NCBI GenBank assembly: GCA_913055655.1
Contig: CAJXKA010000003.1
Coordinates: forward strand, 126,501 to 190,500
Direction: 5' to 3'
Source of the DNA: an uncultured Oceanospirillales bacterium
Lineage (GTDB): Bacteria; Pseudomonadota; Gammaproteobacteria; Xanthomonadales; SZUA-36
DNA: 64,000 nucleotides
This document shows, one piece after another, positions 20,073-27,874 of this stretch. The stretch's first letter is position 1; each line of letters begins with the position of its first letter. A program made the position numbers and the translations under genes. The notes beneath the pieces were generated by a model. The model did no database searches, was not told the origin of the DNA, and saw only the letters and a program-made list of their open reading frames with translations.

Positions 20073-21704
20073 GTGTACCCGGTTAAAACCTATAGCCGCA
20101 ACCTCCGCGGCGACCTGTTCGGCGGCCTGACCGCCGCCGTCGTCGCGCTGCCGCTGGCGCTCGCGTTCGGCATCGCCTCGGGTGCCGGACCGGCCGCGGG
20201 CCTTTACGGCGCCGCCATCGTCGGACTTCTCGCCGCCGTTTTCGGCGGAACGCCTTCACAGATCTCCGGTCCCACCGGCCCCATGACGGTGGTCATGACC
20301 GCCATGATCGCGCAGTTCCTGGCGTCCCACCCGGACCAGGGGATGGCGCTGGCGTTCACCACCGTGGCCCTGGGCGGCGTCTTTCAGTTCCTGTTTGGCG
20401 CCCTGCGCGTGGGCAAGTACATCATCATGGTGCCGTACCCGGTCATTTCCGGGTTCATGACCGGCATCGGGGCCATCATCGTGCTGCTGCAACTGGGCCC
20501 GATGCTCGGTCACGACACGGCCGGGCGCGTCCTCGACGCGGTGCAGGCGCTGCCAGGCCAGGTGGCGAATGCCGATCCCGCCGCACTCGTGGTCGGGAGC
20601 ATCGCGCTGGCGTTGATGTTCGGTTGGCGAGGACGCCTGAACCGATTGTTCCCTGCGCCACTGGTGGCGCTGGTGGCGGCGACGCTTGCATCGCTCTGGC
20701 TGCTGGACGGTGCCGGGCTTGCCCGCATCGGCGAATTGCCAAGCGGCCTGCCCGACTTCCACCTGCCCGCGCTTGAGGGCAGCCTTCTGCGAGACATGAT
20801 CATCAATGCGCTGATGCTGGCCGTGCTGGGCAGCATCGACTCTTTACTGACTTCGCTGGTGGCGGACAACGTCACCGGGACCCAGCACGATTCCGACCGC
20901 GAACTGATGGGCCAGGGCATCGGCAACACCGTGGCGGGCCTGTTCGGCGGCCTGCCCGGTGCCGGCGCCACGATGCGCACCGTCGTCAATATCCGCGCCG
21001 GCGGCAGCGGCCCGCTCTCTGGCGTGGTCCATGCCGGCGTATTGCTGGCCATCGTCGCCGGTATGGGTGGCCTGTTCGAGAACATCCCGCTGGCCGCGCT
21101 GGCCGGCATCCTGGTCAAGGTCGGCATCGATATCGTCGACTGGCCGTTCCTGCGCCGACTCCACCGCCTGCCCCTGTTCCCGGTGGCGCTCATGGGCCTG
21201 GTCATGCTGCTGACGATCTTCGTCGACCTGATCACCGCCGTATTCGTCGGTGTGTTCATCAAGAACCTGGTCACCATCGATCGGCTCTCCGACCTGGAGC
21301 TGGGCAGCGTCATCCTCACCGACGGCACCCGCAATACCGAGCGCTTGCCGGAAGCGGACCGCGAGGCCCTGGCGCGCCACCCCGGCGAAACGACCTTGCT
21401 GCGCATCACCGGCCCGGTCAGCTACGCCGTGGGCCGCGGCCTGACCCGGCGCTTCCATGCCTTCGGCCACCAGGAATGGCTGCTGGTCGACCTGGCCGAC
21501 GCCGAGCTCATCGGCATCTCCACCACGATGGTGCTGGAGGACCTGGTCCGCAGCGCCCTGGCCCACGGCACGCGCGTGCAGCTGATCGGCATCGACCGCA
21601 TCGCCCAACGGGAACGTGAGCTGCTGGACCTGGTTTCAATGGTCGGCGCAGAAAACTGCGTCGCGTCGATCGACGCCGCGTTCACGGAGACGCCCGGCGC
21701 CTGA
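20073..21704 (+). CDS. SulP-family inorganic anion transporter with STAS domain
   Basis: The 543-residue protein starts at GTG 20073 and has about 12-14 hydrophobic helices through residue 410 or so, including the SulP signatures GLTAAVVALPLALAFGIASG and GTPSQISGPTGPMTVVM. A cytoplasmic STAS domain occupies about 430-543, with VDLADAELIGISTTMVLEDL around the conserved loop. Family members carry sulfate, bicarbonate or other anions with sodium or protons; the substrate cannot be read here. No carbonic anhydrase or sulfate-assimilation gene is nearby to guide the choice. Confidence 0.9.
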   Translation: MYPVKTYSRNLRGDLFGGLTAAVVALPLALAFGIASGAGPAAGLYGAAIVGLLAAVFGGTPSQISGPTGPMTVVMTAMIAQFLASHPDQGMALAFTTVALGGVFQFLFGALRVGKYIIMVPYPVISGFMTGIGAIIVLLQLGPMLGHDTAGRVLDAVQALPGQVANADPAALVVGSIALALMFGWRGRLNRLFPAPLVALVAATLASLWLLDGAGLARIGELPSGLPDFHLPALEGSLLRDMIINALMLAVLGSIDSLLTSLVADNVTGTQHDSDRELMGQGIGNTVAGLFGGLPGAGATMRTVVNIRAGGSGPLSGVVHAGVLLAIVAGMGGLFENIPLAALAGILVKVGIDIVDWPFLRRLHRLPLFPVALMGLVMLLTIFVDLITAVFVGVFIKNLVTIDRLSDLELGSVILTDGTRNTERLPEADREALARHPGETTLLRITGPVSYAVGRGLTRRFHAFGHQEWLLVDLADAELIGISTTMVLEDLVRSALAHGTRVQLIGIDRIAQRERELLDLVSMVGAENCVASIDAAFTETPGA

Positions 21705-21770
21705 GAACACCGGGCTGCCTGGAAGAGAAAAAATGCAACCTGGCTGCTATTAATTGGAGGAACCACCGCA

Positions 21771-22685
21771 ATGCCCGGACCGGGCGAGGACGCAATCGAA
21801 ATGCAACGACGAAGCTTCACCGCGGTCACGCTGACCGCCGCCATTCTGCTCCCCAGCATTGCCGCCGCCAAGAAACCAGCCGCTTACGAGGAAACCGCCC
21901 CCGTCCCGCTGGGTGACGGATTCATCACCGCCTTTGGCGTGGTCGAAAACGGGGTGCCCCAGGCCTTGGGCGTGCGCTTCGACGATGCCGTATTCGACAA
22001 CGCGCCGACTGGCCACAGCGACGGCTACTCCGACGTACTGGATTCCGAAGGCAATGTCGTCTGGCCCTGCTGCGGCCACGAGCGCAGCCCCACCATGCCA
22101 GCCAATATCGCCGCGACAACCGAGTTCGAGCACATCGTGCTGAACTGGAACCCGATGGGCCACCCCCCGCCGCACGTCTACAGCGTTCCGCACATCGACT
22201 TCCACTTCTACACGCAAAAGGAACACAAACGCATCGCGATCACACCGCCGGCTGCCGAGGACATGTGCGGCCCAACGCTGCCGCTGACCTGCGACCAGCT
22301 CGAAACCGCCCTGGAACCCCTGCCCGCCGACCAGCAACCGCCCGAGTTCATCTCACCCGGTGCCGTCGAACCGCGAATGGGCAATCACCTGCTGTGGATG
22401 TTCGCCCCTGAGTTGGACCCGGACACGCCCTCGCCGTTCTCTCACACCTGGATTTACGGTACCTGGGGCGGCGAAATCACGTTCTGGGAGCCGATGATCA
22501 CGAAGCAATACCTGGAGTCACAGCCGAACGAATGCTACGACGTTCCGACACTGCCGGCGGCAGCACCGAAGAAAGGCTGGTACCCGTCGGCGTACTGCAT
22601 CGAGTTTGATGATGGGACCGGGCAGCACTTCGTGTACCTGACCGATTTTGTCTGGCTGCCGAAGAGTCGTAAGAACCGTGACTGA
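21771..22685 (+). CDS. Secreted histidine-rich protein, possibly TTHB210-like/DUF5602
   Basis: ATG 21771 is preceded by GGAGGAACCACCGCA; a second in-frame ATG at 21801 (MQRRSFTAVTLTAAILLPSIAAAKK) gives a more classical signal peptide and may be the true start. The mature protein holds a histidine-rich core, NPMGHPPPHVYSVPHIDFHF at about 125-144, which resembles a metal site, a Cys-Cys pair in WPCCGHE, and additional cysteines that could form disulfides. The motif resembles proteins annotated TTHB210-like or DUF5602, from memory and with moderate certainty. The function is unknown. It lies alone between the SulP gene and a tRNA. Confidence 0.65.
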   Translation: MPGPGEDAIEMQRRSFTAVTLTAAILLPSIAAAKKPAAYEETAPVPLGDGFITAFGVVENGVPQALGVRFDDAVFDNAPTGHSDGYSDVLDSEGNVVWPCCGHERSPTMPANIAATTEFEHIVLNWNPMGHPPPHVYSVPHIDFHFYTQKEHKRIAITPPAAEDMCGPTLPLTCDQLETALEPLPADQQPPEFISPGAVEPRMGNHLLWMFAPELDPDTPSPFSHTWIYGTWGGEITFWEPMITKQYLESQPNECYDVPTLPAAAPKKGWYPSAYCIEFDDGTGQHFVYLTDFVWLPKSRKNRD

Positions 22686-22696
22686 CGTCGAATAGA

Positions 22697-22773
22697 TGGT
22701 GGGCCCTGCAGGACTTGAACCTGCGACCAAGCGATTATGAGTCGCCTGCTCTAACCAACTGAGCTAAGGGCCC
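22697..22773 (-). tRNA. ileX: tRNA-Ile (anticodon CAU)
   Basis: The minus strand folds as a complete tRNA. The 5' GGGCCCT pairs with AGGGCCC before an encoded CCA; the D arm is GCTC-AGTTGGTTA-GAGC; the anticodon arm is GGCGA-CTCATAA-TCGCT with anticodon CAT; the T arm is GCAGG-TTCAAGT-CCTGC. The body closely resembles the E. coli AUA-decoding minor tRNA-Ile2, including GGCGACTCATAATCGCTTGG, and not elongator or initiator methionine tRNA. It would need TilS to convert C34 to lysidine. Confidence 0.95.
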
Positions 22774-22786
22774 GGTGAGGTCTGCT

Positions 22787-23062
22787 TCAGTGCCGCATAT
22801 CCCGCCCGTCGCCGGGGAACATGCCGGCGCCGGTGCCGGACAGGCGTTCTTCGAGCGCGTCGCGCAGCGCCTGGACCTGGTAGACGTCTTCGAGCATGGC
22901 CCAGAGGGAGTCGTAGATCAGTTCCAGGCCATCGGCCTCGGCGCGCACGGCCAGGGTGTCCAGGCTGCCATACAGTTGCTGCAGGCGCGCGGCCAGTTCC
23001 TCGAGCAGTTCCTCGGAACCGAGCGTGGGATTGACCACCATTTTGGGTTCGGGCTTGTCCAT
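22787..23062 (-). CDS. Small hypothetical protein downstream of rpoD
   Basis: I prefer ATG 23062 (MDKPEPKMVVNPTLGSEELLEEL), which has GAGGACGAAAGCC upstream, over the GTG at 23089. The 91-residue product is acidic and mostly helical (LEELAARLQQLYGSLDTLAVRAEADGLE), with no signal peptide and no family I recognise. It follows rpoD on the same strand, separated by a 57-bp palindrome, and precedes the tRNA-Ile gene. The amino-acid composition looks like a real protein, but a chance frame cannot be fully excluded. Confidence 0.55.
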   Translation of the reverse strand: MDKPEPKMVVNPTLGSEELLEELAARLQQLYGSLDTLAVRAEADGLELIYDSLWAMLEDVYQVQALRDALEERLSGTGAGMFPGDGRDMRH

Positions 23063-23111
23063 GGCTTTCGTCCTCTGGTCCGCCTTCACGGTCGTCCAGT
23101 CTGCGGAACTG

Positions 23112-23168
23112 TGGGGTCAGAGTAAAGTGCCAGGGTAAAATTTACCCGGGCACTTTACTCTGACCCCA
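23112..23168. repeat. 57-bp near-perfect palindrome (REP/MITE-like) after rpoD
   Basis: TGGGGTCAGAGTAAAGTGCC at 23112-23131 is mirrored by its complement ending at 23168. Base pairing continues to the centre at 23140, with a single mismatched pair (23132/23148). The element starts 7 bases after the rpoD stop. The GGGGTCAGAGTAAAGTG sequence resembles interspersed repeats associated, from memory, with REP-associated tyrosine transposases in gammaproteobacteria; no such transposase gene is in this window. In RNA it makes a long hairpin in both directions and may limit readthrough from rpoD into the small downstream gene. Confidence 0.85.
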
Positions 23169-23175
23169 TCACCCC

Positions 23176-24993
23176 TCAATCCAGGTCGAGGAAGCTCCGC
23201 AGCTGCTCCGAGCGGGTCGGATGACGCAGCTTGCGCAGGGCCTTGGCCTCGATCTGGCGGATGCGCTCACGGGTGACGTCGAACTGCTTGCCGACCTCTT
23301 CGAGCGTGTGGTCGGTGTTCATGTCGATGCCGAAGCGCATGCGCAGCACCTTGGCTTCGCGCGGCGTCAGGCCGGCGAGCACGTCCTGCACGGTGCCGGT
23401 CAGGCCGGAACCAGTGGCGCTTTCGATGGGCGAGGCGATGTTGGCGTCCTCGATGAAATCACCCAGGTGCGAATCTTCGTCGTCACCGATGGGCGTTTCC
23501 ATGGAGATCGGCTCCTTGGCGATCTTCAGCACCTTGCGAACCTTGTCCTCGGGCATTTCCATGCGCTCGGACAGTTCTTCGGGTGTCGGCTCGCGGCCCA
23601 TCTCCTGCAGCATCTGCCGCGAGATGCGGTTCAGCTTGTTGATGGTCTCGATCATGTGCACCGGGATACGGATGGTGCGGGCCTGGTCCGCGATCGAGCG
23701 GGTGATGGCCTGCCGGATCCACCAGGTGGCGTAGGTCGAGAATTTGTAACCGCGGCGGTACTCGAACTTGTCGACGGCTTTCATCAGGCCGATGTTGCCT
23801 TCCTGGATCAGGTCCAGGAACTGCAGGCCGCGGTTGGTGTACTTCTTGGCGATGGAGATCACCAGGCGCAGGTTGGCCTCGACCATCTCCTTCTTGGCGC
23901 GACGCGCTTTTGCCTCGCCGATGGACATCTTGCGGTTGATGTCTTTCAGCTCGGCGATGGTGATGCGGTTCACGCCTTCCAGCTGGCCCAGCTTCTCCTG
24001 GACCGCCTTGATTTCCTTCTCGTGCTGCTTCAGCGCGGTGGCCCACTTCTGCTTGCCTTTCAGCAGCGGGGTCAGCCACTTGGTGTCGGCTTCGCTGCCG
24101 CTGTAGCTTTCGATGAAAGATTTCTTCGGCATGCGCGCCTGGCCCACGGCCATCTGCACGATCATGCGTTCCAGGTCACGCTGGCGCGACACGGCGAAAC
24201 GCAGGCGATCCACCAGGTGGTCCACCATTTTCGGCGGCAGCTTGTAGTGCATGAACTCGTCGGCCATCTCGGCCAGCACTTTCTGCGCCTTGTCGTCGCC
24301 GGCGCCGTTCTTCTCGACCAGCTTCAGGTACTTGTCGTGCTGCTTGCCCAGCTTGGTGAAGCGGTCGACCACTTCCTCGATGTCCGGACCGGTCGGCGTG
24401 TTGTCTTCTTCGGAGTCATCATCATCGTCCTTGTCGCCGGGCTTCTTGGCCTGCGGAATCGGCTCGTCGGCCGCGTTCGGGTCGATGAAATCGGTGAACA
24501 GCTCGGTCAGGCGCTGGTTGCCTTCCTGGTAGTCGGTGAACTGCTCGAGGATGACGGTGTAGGTGCCCGGGAAGCGCGCCAGCGAGGCGTGGACCTGCTT
24601 CAGGCCCTCCTCGATGCGCTTGGCGATGGCGATTTCGCCCTCGCGGGTCAGCAGTTCCACCGTGCCCATTTCGCGCATGTACATGCGCACCGGGTCGGTG
24701 GTGCGGCCGATCTCGGTTTCCACCGCGGCCAGGGCGGCGGCGGCTTCCTCGGCGGCGGTGTCGTCATCGGCGTCGCTGGAAGCCGAGTCGTTCAGGATCA
24801 ACGAGTCCGCATCCGGCGCCTTTTCATGCACCTGGATACCCATGTCGTTGATCATGTTGATGATATCTTCGATCTGCTCCGGATCGACGATGTCGTCAGG
24901 CAGGTGATCGTTGACCTGGGCATAGGTCAGGAAACCCTGCTCCTTGCCCTGGGTGATCAGTGCTTTTAGCTGCGAAGTCTGCTTTTCATTCAT
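23176..24993 (-). CDS. rpoD: RNA polymerase sigma factor RpoD (sigma-70)
   Basis: This 605-residue primary sigma factor is close to E. coli length (613). Region 1.1 begins [20 protein letters not shown]; an acidic non-conserved region lies at about 190-210 ([12 protein letters not shown]); region 2 contains [40 protein letters not shown]; region 4 contains [30 protein letters not shown]. It directs RNA polymerase to housekeeping promoters. It is the last gene of the rpsU-yqeY-dnaG-rpoD operon, 78 bases after dnaG. A possible internal -10 element (TATATT on the minus strand, 25017-25022) lies just upstream, but I found no good -35. Confidence 0.98.
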   Translation of the reverse strand: MNEKQTSQLKALITQGKEQGFLTYAQVNDHLPDDIVDPEQIEDIINMINDMGIQVHEKAPDADSLILNDSASSDADDDTAAEEAAAALAAVETEIGRTTDPVRMYMREMGTVELLTREGEIAIAKRIEEGLKQVHASLARFPGTYTVILEQFTDYQEGNQRLTELFTDFIDPNAADEPIPQAKKPGDKDDDDDSEEDNTPTGPDIEEVVDRFTKLGKQHDKYLKLVEKNGAGDDKAQKVLAEMADEFMHYKLPPKMVDHLVDRLRFAVSRQRDLERMIVQMAVGQARMPKKSFIESYSGSEADTKWLTPLLKGKQKWATALKQHEKEIKAVQEKLGQLEGVNRITIAELKDINRKMSIGEAKARRAKKEMVEANLRLVISIAKKYTNRGLQFLDLIQEGNIGLMKAVDKFEYRRGYKFSTYATWWIRQAITRSIADQARTIRIPVHMIETINKLNRISRQMLQEMGREPTPEELSERMEMPEDKVRKVLKIAKEPISMETPIGDDEDSHLGDFIEDANIASPIESATGSGLTGTVQDVLAGLTPREAKVLRMRFGIDMNTDHTLEEVGKQFDVTRERIRQIEAKALRKLRHPTRSEQLRSFLDLD

Positions 24994-25071
24994 GATTTCA
25001 AGCCGTCAACTGCCTAAATATAGTCGAAGGGATTTGCCACGGCGACACGATTTCCGCGACACGTCCCCGTG

Positions 25072-26820
25072 TTAGTTGCCCCGTCCCCGGAGCTGGTCTT
25101 TCAGCGCGGTCACCTGCCGCTGTAACGCCCTGTATTCCGCCCTTTGACCTTCATCCTGGTCGATGATTCGCGGCAACGCCGCCAGCGCATCTTCCGCCCG
25201 CCTCAGGCGCAATCGCCCAATCGAGTCCTTGAACTCGCGAGTGGAGGATTCCACGTCCCCGGGCAGGTCCCAGACGGCCAATTTGGCCAGGTGGTCATGG
25301 GACGGGTGTGAGCGCAACATTTCAAGCATCTGGGCAGTCGTCATATTGGGGCGCTCACCGCAGATGTCAACCAGTTCCAGCAATAAGTCCGTTCCCGGCA
25401 CCTCGGAACCCAACAGGTCACCGAGGTCACCGGCCGCTGGCGCCAGCCCGGGATTCTGCACCAGGTGGGCCAGCGCCAGTCGCATGGGCGTCCGCGCCTT
25501 CGCGCCTTCTTCCCCGCGGTTCCGGCGTTGTGGCGCGGGCTTCGGCGCCGTACCGCCGGTGTCCCGAAGGTGGTAGCGCGCCAGCGACTCCAGCCGTTCC
25601 ATCATCATGTCCCGGAACACGCCCTGGGGCAGCGTATCCAGGTGCGGCCGCGCCAGCTGCACCAGCTTCGCGCGTCCGTCCAGGCTGTCCATGTCCACCT
25701 CGGCGGTCAGGTGGTCAAACAGGAAGTCGGACAGCGGCTGCGCAAACGCCAGCAGCTTCTCGAACTTCTCGCGGCCCAGCTTGCGCACCATGCTGTCCGG
25801 GTCTTCGCCGTCGGGCAGGAACAGGAACTTTGCCTGCTTGCCACCCGTCAGCTTGGGCAGGGTCGCCTGCAGCGCCTTCCACGCCGCCTTGCGTCCTGCC
25901 TCGTCGCCATCGAAGCAGTAGATGACAGTGTCAGTGGCCCGCAACAGCAGGCCTGCCTGTTCCGGCGTCGTGGCCGTGCCCAGCGTGGCCACCGCGTGGC
26001 CGAAGCCGTACTGCGCCAGCGCCACCACGTCCATGTAGCCCTCGACCACCAGCAGCGATTCCAGCCGCCCGCGCTTGCGCGCCAGGAACAGGCCGTAAAG
26101 CTCGTGGCCCTTGTGGAACAGCTCGGTTTCCGGCGAGTTCAGGTATTTCGGACCTTTATCACCGATATCCCGGCCGCCAAAGCCAATGACGCGTCCCCGG
26201 CGATCGTGAATGGGGAACATGACGCGGTCACGAAACTTGTCGTAACTGCCCTTGTCGCCATCACTCAGCAGGCCGGCGCGGCGCAACAGGCCGTCCCGCG
26301 TTTCATCGCCCCCCAGCGCCTTCATCAGCCCATCCCATCCGGCGGGCGCATAGCCGATACCGAATTCGGCGCAGATTTCCCCGGTCAACCCGCGCTGCTT
26401 CAGGTACTCGACCGCCGGCGGGTGCGTCTTCAGCTGCGCCTGGAACCAGTCCGACGCCTTCTCCATCATCTCGAACAGGCCCGTTCGGGGCCGTTGCCGT
26501 GGCGCGCCCTCGGTCGTCGGCACTTCCATACCGGCGAGTTTCGCCAGGTCCTCAACCGCGTCGCGAAACTCCAGCCCCTCGAACTGCATCAAAAAGCCAA
26601 TGGCCGAGCCGTGGGCGCCACAACCGAAGCAGTGGTAGAACTGCTTGGCGGGGCTGACGGTAAACGAGGGCGACTTTTCATCGTGGAACGGGCACAGGGC
26701 CTGCCACTCGTTGCCCGCACGCTTGAGCGAAACGCGCCGCTCGATGATATCGACGATATCCGTACGCGAGAGCAGTTCTTCGATAAATGAGTCGGGAAGT
26801 CGGCCCGACATTTCAGGCAT
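25072..26820 (-). CDS. dnaG: DNA primase
   Basis: The 582-residue protein matches the usual DnaG length. The N-terminal zinc-binding domain has C-x2-H (CPFH) and the C-x2-C pair in YHCFGCGAHG; the TOPRIM catalytic domain has VVEGYMDVVALAQYG and FDGDEAGRKAA; the C-terminal part from about 430 is the DnaB-interacting helicase-binding region. It synthesises RNA primers at the replication fork. Its ATG lies inside the last codons of yqeY (8-base overlap), so translation is probably coupled. Confidence 0.97.
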   Translation of the reverse strand: MPEMSGRLPDSFIEELLSRTDIVDIIERRVSLKRAGNEWQALCPFHDEKSPSFTVSPAKQFYHCFGCGAHGSAIGFLMQFEGLEFRDAVEDLAKLAGMEVPTTEGAPRQRPRTGLFEMMEKASDWFQAQLKTHPPAVEYLKQRGLTGEICAEFGIGYAPAGWDGLMKALGGDETRDGLLRRAGLLSDGDKGSYDKFRDRVMFPIHDRRGRVIGFGGRDIGDKGPKYLNSPETELFHKGHELYGLFLARKRGRLESLLVVEGYMDVVALAQYGFGHAVATLGTATTPEQAGLLLRATDTVIYCFDGDEAGRKAAWKALQATLPKLTGGKQAKFLFLPDGEDPDSMVRKLGREKFEKLLAFAQPLSDFLFDHLTAEVDMDSLDGRAKLVQLARPHLDTLPQGVFRDMMMERLESLARYHLRDTGGTAPKPAPQRRNRGEEGAKARTPMRLALAHLVQNPGLAPAAGDLGDLLGSEVPGTDLLLELVDICGERPNMTTAQMLEMLRSHPSHDHLAKLAVWDLPGDVESSTREFKDSIGRLRLRRAEDALAALPRIIDQDEGQRAEYRALQRQVTALKDQLRGRGN

Positions 26821-27259
26821 TCAGGCGCGCGCGCACCGCCGCCGACACGGCTTTCATGTCGGCCCGGCCCTGCACGCGGGGCTTCAGGTCAGCCATGACG
26901 CGGCCCATGTCCTGCATACCCTCGGCGCCACTGCTGCTGACGACCTCGTCGATCAGCGCGGCCAGCTCATCCTCGCCGAGTGGCTCGGGCAGGTACTCGC
27001 CCAGGATTTCCAGCTCGTAGCGCTCCTGTGCGGCCAGGTCATCGCGGCCGGCCGACGTGTACTGCTCGAGCGACTCGCGCCGCTGCTTGGCCATCTTGTC
27101 GAGCACGGCGGTCACACCGGCGTCGTCCAGCACGATGCGCTCGTCCACCTCGATCTGCTTGATCGCGGCGCCGATCTGGCGCAGCACCGACAGGCGCGAC
27201 TTGTCGCGCGCCCGCATGGCCTGCTTGACGTCTTCGGATATCCGGGTCTTCAGGGACAT
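26813..27259 (-). CDS. yqeY: GatB/YqeY domain-containing protein
   Basis: The 148-residue protein is the standalone YqeY form of the C-terminal domain of GatB, the tRNA-dependent amidotransferase subunit. Typical family segments are LKTRISEDVKQAMRARDKSRLSVLRQIGAAIKQIE near the N-terminus and MGRVMADLKPRVQGRADMKAVSAAVR near the end. Its exact role is not established. It sits between rpsU and dnaG, its usual place in many bacteria. Confidence 0.93.
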   Translation of the reverse strand: MSLKTRISEDVKQAMRARDKSRLSVLRQIGAAIKQIEVDERIVLDDAGVTAVLDKMAKQRRESLEQYTSAGRDDLAAQERYELEILGEYLPEPLGEDELAALIDEVVSSSGAEGMQDMGRVMADLKPRVQGRADMKAVSAAVRARLNA

Positions 27260-27346
27260 GGTTTCGACTCCACGCCCGCTACGCGCTTTGCGCGGGGCGC
27301 CATGGCGAGACCGTCACGCGCGGAGGTCCCGCGCGATCGATAGGTT

Positions 27347-27562
27347 TCAGTACAGCCGGGTGCGACGATTGACTTCGCGGGCCAGGCGGCGCAGATTGCG
27401 CTTCACCGCGGCCGCAGCCTTACGCTTGCGCTCCTGGGTCGGCTTTTCGTAGAACTCCCGACGACGGGTTTCCGCCAGGACTCCGGCCTTCTCGCAGGAC
27501 CGCTTGAAACGACGCAGGGCGTACTCAAACGGCTCGTTTTCGCGAACTTTTACGCTGGGCAT
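27347..27562 (-). CDS. rpsU: 30S ribosomal protein S21
   Basis: The 71-residue, highly basic protein is S21: [27 protein letters not shown] at the start and a lysine/arginine-rich tail. S21 joins the small subunit late and aids initiation. It is the first gene of the rpsU-yqeY-dnaG-rpoD operon. The ribosome binding site is TTGGAG before the ATG at 27562, and a short hairpin lies just upstream in the leader. Confidence 0.97.
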   Translation of the reverse strand: MPSVKVRENEPFEYALRRFKRSCEKAGVLAETRRREFYEKPTQERKRKAAAAVKRNLRRLAREVNRRTRLY

Positions 27563-27583
27563 TTCAACTCCAATTCAACTTTC

Positions 27584-27598
27584 CGCCCAAATCGGGCG
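27584..27598 (-). promoter_or_regulatory. Small hairpin in the rpsU leader
   Basis: CGCCC-GATTT-GGGCG on the minus strand forms a perfect 5-bp stem 21 bases before the rpsU start codon and about 20 bases after the predicted transcription start. It could affect S21 translation, but no ligand or regulator can be inferred. Confidence 0.35.
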
Positions 27599-27607
27599 TA
27601 GCCGGTT

Positions 27608-27637
27608 ATTTTAACTTGATTTGAACGCGAAGCGCAA
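27608..27637 (-). promoter_or_regulatory. Candidate sigma-70 promoter of the rpsU operon
   Basis: On the minus strand there is TTGCGC (27632-27637), an 18-base spacer and TAAAAT (27608-27613), about 45 bases upstream of the rpsU ATG. The AT-rich -10 and spacer stand out in otherwise GC-rich DNA. This is the expected place for the operon promoter. Confidence 0.5.
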
Positions 27638-27668
27638 AGACTTCGTTTGCGGAAAGGTGGTTGCGGGT

Positions 27669-27779
27669 CGCGGAGGCGGTTGGGCCCGTGCCAGGGCACG
27701 CTCGAGTACATCCTGTATCGCTTGGACGCGGCCATCCCTGGCCGCGTACAGCCCTGGCACGGGCCCAACCGCCTCCGCG
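27669..27779. repeat. 111-bp nested palindromic element with perfect 29-bp arms
   Basis: The left arm (27669-27697) and right arm (27751-27779) are perfect inverted copies of 29 bases (CGCGGAGGCGGTTGGGCCCG and so on). The 53-base middle contains a second perfect hairpin, ACGCGGCCA-TCCC-TGGCCGCGT (27726-27747). The element lies between the rpsU promoter and the 3' end of ggt, in a 308-base gap that otherwise holds only that promoter, the ggt-side heptamer array and about 65 bases with no feature I recognise. It resembles non-coding mobile or REP-like repeats; I see no convincing target-site duplication. Confidence 0.88.
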
Positions 27780-27846
27780 CCTCGAACTGTTCCTGTGGCT
27801 TTGGGTTCGGGGTGACGGCCCAGCCAAACTGCCGGTCACCATTTAC

Positions 27847-27874
27847 CACTCACTACTCACTACTCACCACTCAC
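27847..27874 (-). repeat. Heptamer array at the ggt stop codon (GTGAGTG/GTGAGTA x4)
   Basis: Read on the minus strand the units are GTGAGTG, GTGAGTA, GTGAGTA, GTGAGTG. The ggt stop codon (TGA at 27873-27871) is inside the first unit. The unit differs by one base at most from the arrays after folK and folM. Confidence 0.88.

Noticed and set aside
22697-22773. Calling the CAU tRNA a methionine tRNA
   Set aside because: The body matches the AUA-decoding tRNA-Ile2 and lacks initiator features.
23221-24969. 582-codon open frame antisense to rpoD
   Set aside because: It covers almost all of rpoD on the other strand; long antisense frames are expected in GC-rich genes with strong third-position bias, and the translation has no recognisable family.
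27550-27849. Short open frames on both strands across the nested palindrome
   Set aside because: They arise from the inverted repeat, begin or end inside rpsU or the repeat, and look nothing like proteins.
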